A stretch of DNA of 64,000 bases from Bauldia sp. Lineage in GTDB: Bacteria > Pseudomonadota > Alphaproteobacteria > Rhizobiales > Kaistiaceae. Location of the stretch: the NCBI GenBank assembly GCA_037200845.1, contig JBBCGQ010000001.1, positions 1,364,001-1,428,000 on the forward strand, in the 5' to 3' direction. The translations under genes were made by a program, and so were the position numbers. Numbering within the stretch: the first letter of the stretch is position 1; each line of letters opens with the position of its first letter. The notes beneath the pieces were generated by a model that was given only the letters and a program-made list of their open reading frames with translations, had not been told where the DNA came from and made no database searches. Positions 59,163 to 64,000 of this stretch are shown here, in pieces.

Positions 59163-60302
59163 ATGAAATCGCGGCATGCGGCGCGGCTGGGGCGCGAGGT
59201 TTCGGAGATCGGGTTCGGCGCCTGGGCGATCGGCGGTAGCTGGGGCGCGGTTGCCGAGAGCGACGCGGTCGCGGCGCTGAATGCGGCGCTCGATGGCGGC
59301 GTGACGTTTGTCGATACCGCCGACGTTTATGGCGGCGGACGCTCGGAGGAGATCATCGGGCGCGTGCTGAAGGCGCGCGGCGGCCACCGGCCGTTCGTCG
59401 CGACCAAGTGCGGGCGCGGCGGAACGAACACGCCGGAGAGTTACAGCAAGGCGAATCTCGCCGGCTGGGTGGAGGCGAGTCTTCGCCGCCTGCAGGCCGA
59501 GGCGCTGGACCTGATCCAGCTCCACTGCCCGCCGACCGCCGTCTACTACATGCCCGAGGTGTTCGGGTATCTCGACGAGATCGTGGCGAGCGGCAAGTTG
59601 CGGCGCTATGGCGTCAGCGTCGAGAAGGTCGAGGAGGGGCTGAAGGCGATCGAGTATCCGGGCGTCGCCTCGGTGCAGATCATCTATAATATTTTCCGCC
59701 AGCGGCCGGCGCGGCTTTTCTTCCGCGAGGCGAAGCGCAAGGGCGTCGCGACGATCGTGCGCGTGCCGCTGTCGAGTGGCATGCTCTCGGGCAAGATGAC
59801 CAGGGAGACGGCGTTCGCGGCGGACGACCACCGCGAATACAACCGCGAGGGAGCCTCGTTCGATAAGGGCGAGACGTTCTCCGGCGTGCCGTTCGACGTG
59901 GGCCTGGCGGCGGTCGAGGAGCTCAGGCCGCTGGTGCCGGCGGGCGTGACTATGGCGGCGTTTGCGCTCCGCTGGATATTGATGAACGACGGCGTCACCA
60001 CGGTGATCCCCGGTGCGCGGAACGCCGCGCAGGCGGCGGCGAACTCGGCCGCCGACGATGTCGCGGCGATATCGGACAAGACGATGGCGGCGGTGGCGGA
60101 GATCTATCAGCGGCGGATTGCGCCGTTGGTTGATGCGCGGTGGGTGAGCGCGGTCTGGCTCCCGGGTCCCGCCTTCGCGGGGATGAGCGGAGGGGACGCT
60201 ACCGGCGCAGCAGGAACGCGGCGGGCACGAGTAGCGCCCAGCCGAGGATCATGGCGCTGCCGCCGATGGGCGCGGACATCGGGAACAACGCGGCGCCGGT
60301 GA
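59163..60302 (+). CDS. Aldo/keto reductase with a repeat-derived C-terminal extension
   Basis: The 379-residue frame is an aldo/keto reductase, with the catalytic set Asp and Tyr in FVDTADVYGGG (about residues 50-60), Lys in ATKCG (about 82) and His in LIQLHCPP. The NAD(P) site is RWILMNDGVTTVIPGARN. It reduces carbonyls; the substrate is unknown. Homologues normally end near RIAPLVDARW (about residue 327). Here the last ~50 codons (from about 60144) run through a family A repeat and into the opposite-strand DUF423 gene. The gene is probably functional with a non-native tail. It interrupts the terminase-portal order. Confidence 0.85.
   Translation: MKSRHAARLGREVSEIGFGAWAIGGSWGAVAESDAVAALNAALDGGVTFVDTADVYGGGRSEEIIGRVLKARGGHRPFVATKCGRGGTNTPESYSKANLAGWVEASLRRLQAEALDLIQLHCPPTAVYYMPEVFGYLDEIVASGKLRRYGVSVEKVEEGLKAIEYPGVASVQIIYNIFRQRPARLFFREAKRKGVATIVRVPLSSGMLSGKMTRETAFAADDHREYNREGASFDKGETFSGVPFDVGLAAVEELRPLVPAGVTMAAFALRWILMNDGVTTVIPGARNAAQAAANSAADDVAAISDKTMAAVAEIYQRRIAPLVDARWVSAVWLPGPAFAGMSGGDATGAAGTRRARVAPSRGSWRCRRWARTSGTTRRR
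60163..60196. repeat. Family A palindromic repeat at the AKR 3' end
   Basis: A core of the TCCCGCC-TTCG-CGGGGA type lies inside the extended AKR frame and next to the DUF423 stop. It appears to have supplied new coding sequence by removing the native AKR stop. Confidence 0.6.
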
Positions 60303-60561
60303 AGTGGCGCGTCGCGAGGTCAGCGCAGAAGATGAGGGCGCCGAGGGCGATCAGCGTCGTTGCGATGCGCGCGATCAGTTGCTTCGGCGCGAGCAGGCCG
60401 AGCGCGAGGAGCGCCGGCGCCTGGGTGAGGGCGATCAGCGACAGGGCGCCGAGGATGCGTTCGTCGCCGGCGTGACTGGCGCCGGCCGCCGCGATGATGC
60501 CGATGGCGCCGAGTATGCCCGCGACGGCGATCGTGAGGCGGCTGAACCAGTCTTGGGTCAT
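60199..60561 (-). CDS. DUF423 family membrane protein
   Basis: The 120-residue protein starts at the ATG at 60561 (MTQDWFSRLTIAVAGILGAIGIIAAAGASHAGDERILGALSLIALTQAPALLALGLL). It has four hydrophobic spans and the DUF423 pattern with the central APIGGSAMILGWALL. It is a small inner-membrane protein of unknown function. The frame to 60687 is rejected because its extension is made of a second repeat. It overlaps the extended aldo/keto reductase frame by 104 bp on the opposite strand. Confidence 0.85.
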   Translation of the reverse strand: MTQDWFSRLTIAVAGILGAIGIIAAAGASHAGDERILGALSLIALTQAPALLALGLLAPKQLIARIATTLIALGALIFCADLATRHFTGAALFPMSAPIGGSAMILGWALLVPAAFLLRR

Positions 60562-60628
60562 GAGACTTTGTATCTGATCTGGCGGCGTTCGTAACACAGG
60601 ACAAGCACCACACGCGGTGGCGTAGCGC

Positions 60629-60668
60629 CACGGCCCCTGGGTCCCCGCTTTGGCGGGGATGAGCGGAG
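60629..60668. repeat. Family A palindromic repeat between DUF423 and portal
   Basis: A second copy of the CCCCGC-TTTGG-CGGGGATGAGCGGAG core lies 12 bp before the portal ATG. It extends the open frame upstream of DUF423 and probably overlaps the portal's upstream region. Confidence 0.6.
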
Positions 60669-60679
60669 TTTGGTTCGAC

Positions 60680-62279
60680 ATGCACATTCCATTTCTGACG
60701 GCGCGCGGCTCCCGCGCGGCGGCCGAGGCGGCGCGCCCGCATGCCGACGTCGAGGCGAAGGCGTCGCGGGTTGGGCCGCTGATCGCGTTCCAGTCGCAGG
60801 GCCGCGCGGTGTGGACGCCGCGCGACTATGCGGCACTGGCGCGCGAGGGGTTCGCGAAGAACGCCATCGTCTATCGCTGCGTGCGCATGATTGCCGAGGC
60901 GACGGCGTCGGTGCCGTGGCTGCTCTACGAGGGCGACGCGGAGCTGACCGAGCATCCGCTGCTGACGCTGCTCGCCAGGCCGAACCGGCGCCAGGCCGGC
61001 GCCGACTTTCGCGAGTCGCTTGCCGGGGTACCTGATGGTCGCCGGCAACGCCTACATCGAGGCGGTCAGTCTGGACTCTGGCGGCTCCGCCGCGGGCGAC
61101 GTCACGGTGCGCGAGCTGCACACGCTGCGGCCCGACCGCATGAAGGTGGTGCCGGGCAGCGACGGCTGGCCGGAGGCATACGAGTACACCGCCGGCGGGC
61201 GCACGGTGCGCTTCACCGATCCGGGCGAGGGCGCGCTATCGCCGATCCTGCAGCTATCGCTGTTCCATCCGCTTGACGATCACTACGGCTTCGCGCCGGT
61301 CGAGGCCGCGGCCGTGGCGCTCGACCTGCACAACGCCGCCGGCAACTGGAACAAGGCGCTGCTCGACAATTCGGCGCGGCCCTCCGGCGCGCTGGTCTAT
61401 ACGGCGAAGGACGGCGGCAACCTTTCCGCCGAACAGTACGAGCGCCTGAAGGCGGAGTTGGAGACGGGCTTCACCGGCGCGGCGCGCGCCGGGCGGCCGC
61501 TGCTCTTGGAAGGCGGGCTCGACTGGAAGGCGATGAGCCTCTCGCCGAAGGACATGGATTTTCTGGAAGCCAAGAACAGCGCGGCGCGCGAGATCGCGCT
61601 CGCCTTCGGCGTGCCGCCGATGCTGCTCGGCATCCCCGGCGACAACACGTATGCGAATTACAAGGAAGCCAACGCCGCCTTCTGGCGCGGCACCGTGCTG
61701 CCGCTGACCGCGAAGATCGCCGGCGCAATCGGCGCCTGGCTGGCGCCGGCGTTCGGCGATCAGCTCAGGCTGTGGTTCGACGCCGACCAGGTCGATGCGC
61801 TCAGCGCCGACCGCGAAGCATTATGGGCGCGGGTGGCGGCGGCGGATTTCCTGACGGTGAACGAGAAGCGCGCGGCGGTTGGGTATGACGCTGTGGCGGG
61901 TGGCGACGAGACGAAGCGGGCGGATGTCACTTGGAAGTACAGCCCCGATCAGCCGCGCGTGCCGAGAGGCGACCCGGAGGGCGGGCAGTGGACAATAGCT
62001 GAGGGTGCGCCCGGTTCGGGCACAGCAGCAAGGCCACTCACTGCCGCGCGCGATAGCGCCGCGTCAGGCTTTCGGGTGGCGGGTGGCGTTGAGCCCGGTC
62101 AGCAGGGCATGACGGAGCAAGACTTCGTCTCGGCCTATTGCGGCGCAAGTATCAATCGCGTTCTGCCTGGTCAGTTTTACGACATGACGATTGCTGATGT
62201 AATGGCAATGGCGAGCACAGGTGACAGCGCAGCGCGGCGCTGCATTAAACTTCTTAATCAAGACCGTTTCAGAAAATAG
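60680..62279 (+). pseudogene. GTA-like portal protein gene with +1 frameshift and a foreign 3' extension
   Basis: The HK97-type portal is split. Residues from the ATG at 60680 (MHIPFLTARGSRAAAEA ... ARPNRRQAGADFRESLAG) continue in another frame from YLMVAGNAYIEAV after a run of four G (61025-61028), where three are expected. This is a +1 insertion, a sequencing error or a recoding site. The portal body (IPGDNTYANYKEANAAFWRGTVLPL) continues to about 61870. After VNEKRAAVGYDAVAGGD an extra ~125 residues follow: YSPDQPRVPRGDPEGGQWT, then a ~55-residue domain ending AARRCIKLLNQDRFRK. That tail is atypical for portals and looks like a toxin-like cargo. Confidence 0.75.
61585..61866. repeat. Direct repeat copy 1 (portal 3' region)
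   Basis: This 282-bp segment is repeated at 62548-62829 at a constant 963-bp offset. The copies differ at roughly a dozen positions, nearly all third codon bases, with no gaps. Confidence 0.85.
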
Positions 62280-62292
62280 CCGGGAAAGAACT

Positions 62293-62670
62293 ATGCAGCT
62301 GAATGGCATAAAAGACTTGCTCTCATTTCTTCAGCATCTGCGGGATTTATCGGGCGCTCCATGGTTTCGTCTCGACTACAGTCGGTACGATGCAGTCATG
62401 GTCGAGATCGATATGCCTGGGGTGCGGCTGGAGGTCGAATTTTTCGAGGATCACGTCGAGTACAGCATCTTTGAGGGCAGTGAGGATGTGCTCGACGACC
62501 AGGCGCGACTCTTCACGCTGATCGACGAGCGGGGGAAAGTAGCGGGCCGCGCGAGATCGCGCTCGCCTTCGGCGTGCCGCCGATGTTGCTCGGCATCCCC
62601 GGCGACAACACGTATGCGAATTACAAGGAAGCCAACGCCGCCTTCTGGCGCGGCACGGTGCTGCCGCTGA
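62293..62670 (+). CDS. Immunity-like small protein, 3' end cut by the portal duplication
   Basis: From the ATG at 62293 about 82 residues look native and acidic: MQLNGIKDLLSFLQHLRDLSGAPWFRLDYSRYDAVMVEIDMPGVRLEVEFFEDHVEYSIFEGSEDVLDD. The pattern is like small partner proteins beside polymorphic toxins. The rest (from about 62540) is read out of frame into the second portal copy and is arginine/serine-rich nonsense. The original gene was probably only slightly longer. It starts 13 bp after the stop of the extended portal frame. The immunity role is inferred from position and size; the family is not named. Confidence 0.5.
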   Translation: MQLNGIKDLLSFLQHLRDLSGAPWFRLDYSRYDAVMVEIDMPGVRLEVEFFEDHVEYSIFEGSEDVLDDQARLFTLIDERGKVAGRARSRSPSACRRCCSASPATTRMRITRKPTPPSGAARCCR

Positions 62671-62829
62671 CGGCGAAGATCGCCGGCGCGATCGGCGCCT
62701 GGCTGGCGCCGGCGTTCGGCGATCAGCTCAGGCTGTGGTTCGACGCCGACCAGGTCGATGCGCTCAGCGCCGACCGCGAGGCGCTGTGGGCGCGCGTCGC
62801 GGCGGCGGATTTTCTCACCGTGAACGAGA
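62548..62829. repeat. Direct repeat copy 2 (displaced portal 3' region)
   Basis: The second copy of the 282-bp portal segment, aligned without gaps to 61585-61866. Its left end begins inside the immunity-like frame. Confidence 0.85.
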
Positions 62830-62858
62830 GACCGGCGGACGATGAAGGGAACGTTTGA
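62548..62858 (+). pseudogene. Remnant of the original portal 3' end
   Basis: An open frame from 62574 reads MPPMLLGIPGDNTYANYKEANAAFWRGTVLPLTAKIAGAIGAWLAPAFG ... VAAADFLTVNERPADDEGNV and stops at 62858. This is the C-terminal part of a GTA-type portal without its N-terminal two thirds. It has no ribosome binding site of its own. Its differences from the first copy are mostly silent, so both copies evolved under selection before one was displaced. A 19-codon frame starts inside its stop (TGATG) and ends at 62917; it may be the trace of the next GTA gene. Confidence 0.7.
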
Positions 62859-62957
62859 TGCGCCTCGTCGCCGAAGCTCACGTCGAGGCCGCCTTAGGGT
62901 TGTACAGCGTGAGTTAGTTCATTAGCTTTACCGCCGGTCATAGGCGGGGAAAACGTT

Positions 62958-63881
62958 ATGCGGCGCTGCGGGGCGGAAGCCTATTTGGTTGAAGTACGAC
63001 CTCTAAATGGACGGCAAAACTCAAATCTCACGTTTGGAAAATTTGACGGCACCGCTGACCTAGCGACCGTATTGAGAAAATTGATCGGGAAATACAGCAA
63101 GTATACAAATATACCGCTGCTGCAAAGATCGTTCAAAATTGATCTGTCTAAGCTGAACGGCTATGCAATTAGTGGATTTATATCAATGGGGGACTACGGG
63201 ACGGAATCCGAAATCATAAATACTGTCACCGGCAGCGCCAGCTATAAAAAGAAGAAAAATGAAACCGATCCAACGCCGTTTTACTTTCAATTGCATCTGC
63301 CTTCGAAGGAGGATCGAGGCATACTTTGTATGCAAAAATGGGGTCTCTCCGGGGTAAAAAGCTTATTCCAAGACGTAATTTCATCTGTGTTCCAAGCCAA
63401 CTATCCGAACCTTCGTCTGCACATAAGGCCACTGACAGTAAGCGACGCGCTTCAACACTACATCGGGAAAGGGCTCGTCCAAGAGATCATAGTGGAGAAA
63501 TCCGAGATACCCTCAGATATAGCTGACAAGTTCATGGGCCAGCGTAAGGCGTTCGAAGGCGTATTCTCTTACTCAATCAAGCCCAAGAGTCGTTCGGTGT
63601 TGAAGAGGCCTGGTCTCATAGCCTTCGCAAAGGGGACCGAGAAACTCGAGAACGTCTATGATTTCGGCGACACGGGCTTCGACACCGTGAAGGTCGTTGT
63701 CGAAATCAATGGAAACGCGAAGACCCTCAACCTCACGAAGCCAGACACCATCTCCTCTACTTTTGACCTAACCGAGGAGGTCGCCTTGGGGCCAAATGGA
63801 TATCCGCTGGAGAGTTCCTTAGCCTCTCAGTTTAGCTCGATCGTCGGCGACTTAGCCAAGCGAGGGGGCATCTCGCTATGA
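62958..63881 (+). CDS. Unknown 307-aa protein of a low-GC two-gene operon
   Basis: The 307-residue protein is encoded by DNA much poorer in G+C than its neighbours, a sign of recent transfer. It is a mixed alpha/beta protein with lysine-rich stretches (SASYKKKKNET) and no recognisable catalytic motif, signal peptide or membrane span. The ATG at 62958 follows GGCGGGGAAAA. Its TGA overlaps the ATG of the next gene (ATGA), so the two products are likely partners. I do not recognise the family. Position in a phage-like hotspot beside a toxin-like cassette makes a defence or exclusion role possible but unproven. Confidence 0.6.
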   Translation: MRRCGAEAYLVEVRPLNGRQNSNLTFGKFDGTADLATVLRKLIGKYSKYTNIPLLQRSFKIDLSKLNGYAISGFISMGDYGTESEIINTVTGSASYKKKKNETDPTPFYFQLHLPSKEDRGILCMQKWGLSGVKSLFQDVISSVFQANYPNLRLHIRPLTVSDALQHYIGKGLVQEIIVEKSEIPSDIADKFMGQRKAFEGVFSYSIKPKSRSVLKRPGLIAFAKGTEKLENVYDFGDTGFDTVKVVVEINGNAKTLNLTKPDTISSTFDLTEEVALGPNGYPLESSLASQFSSIVGDLAKRGGISL

Positions 63882-64000
63882 GCAGCAAGATAAATCTGCT
63901 GGTCGTTGTAAGAGATCATCTGGCGACGCTCAAGGACGAGGCGACGGGAAAGACCAGTGTAGCGGACGTGGTCACGATGTTTGTCCTGCCAGCCATATGC
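63878..64000 (+). CDS. Unknown protein, partial (cut by window end)
   Basis: Only 41 codons are visible (MSSKINLLVVVRDHLATLKDEATGKTSVADVVTMFVLPAIC and onward). The start overlaps the previous stop (ATGA). The segment VADVVTMFVLPAIC looks like the start of a membrane helix after a short amphipathic N-terminus, so a small membrane protein is likely. It would be the partner of the 307-residue protein. The rest is outside the window. Confidence 0.5.
   Translation, partial: MSSKINLLVVVRDHLATLKDEATGKTSVADVVTMFVLPAIC

Noticed and set aside
1-64000. CRISPR arrays, tRNA or rRNA genes
   Set aside because: No regularly spaced repeats and no tRNA or rRNA signature were seen. The only tandem repeats are the 9-bp units at 2641-2676.

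Overview
The window looks like chromosomal DNA of a high-GC alphaproteobacterium of the order Hyphomicrobiales (Rhizobiales). Lineage markers are a MucR/Ros regulator, DUF6456 behind a DnaA-domain-IV-like HTH protein, DUF5330, DUF1491, DUF2336, a TIGR03808-type Tat substrate, a rhizobial-type asparaginase, gene-transfer-agent (GTA)-like terminase and portal genes, and dispersed G+C-rich palindromic repeats. Genes are dense and often overlap by a few bases. No rRNA, tRNA or CRISPR array was found.

Region 1 (1-9.1 kb) is accessory DNA. It holds a compact phage-like element: primase-polymerase, AAA/SF3-like ATPase, an inverted array of 9-bp repeats that could be an origin, a ClpP-protease/major-capsid fusion, a DUF2190 decoration protein and a sigma factor. 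At its right edge, on the opposite strand, is a two-gene DUF3800 + FRG cassette with features of a cargo defence locus.

Region 2 (9.2-24.1 kb) is chromosomal. It carries a FadR-type regulator, hldE, two RND efflux adaptor/permease pairs in opposite orientation around an MFS exporter, and an ECF sigma / anti-sigma / fasciclin set.

Region 3 (24.1-40 kb) is metabolic and housekeeping: an aminotransferase overlapping an asparaginase, a Tat-exported beta-helix protein, the two methylmalonyl-CoA mutase subunits, a LuxR-type regulator, an M20 peptidase, cytochrome c', a HerA-like ATPase, Fe/Mn superoxide dismutase and oligopeptidase B.

Region 4 (40-55 kb) holds MucR, the DnaA-HTH/DUF6456 pair behind a perfect palindrome, SufE, several conserved small proteins, a DUF1254/DUF1214/PBP1/L,D-transpeptidase envelope cluster, a YcgN-type protein, a FecR protein, a CHASE2-GGDEF-EAL c-di-GMP enzyme and a SelW-like protein.

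Region 5 (55-64 kb) is accessory again. It has a ParS/RES toxin-antitoxin pair, then GTA-like small and large terminase genes. These are separated from the portal gene by an aldo/keto reductase and a DUF423 gene. The portal gene has an apparent +1 frameshift. Its 3' end is fused to an extra domain with a pretoxin-like motif, followed by a small immunity-like ORF and then a second, diverged 282-bp copy of the portal 3' end. A low-GC two-gene operon of unknown function follows and leaves the window. The most novel candidates are the portal-toxin-like chimera, the DUF3800/FRG cassette, the satellite-like capsid element and the low-GC pair at the right edge.
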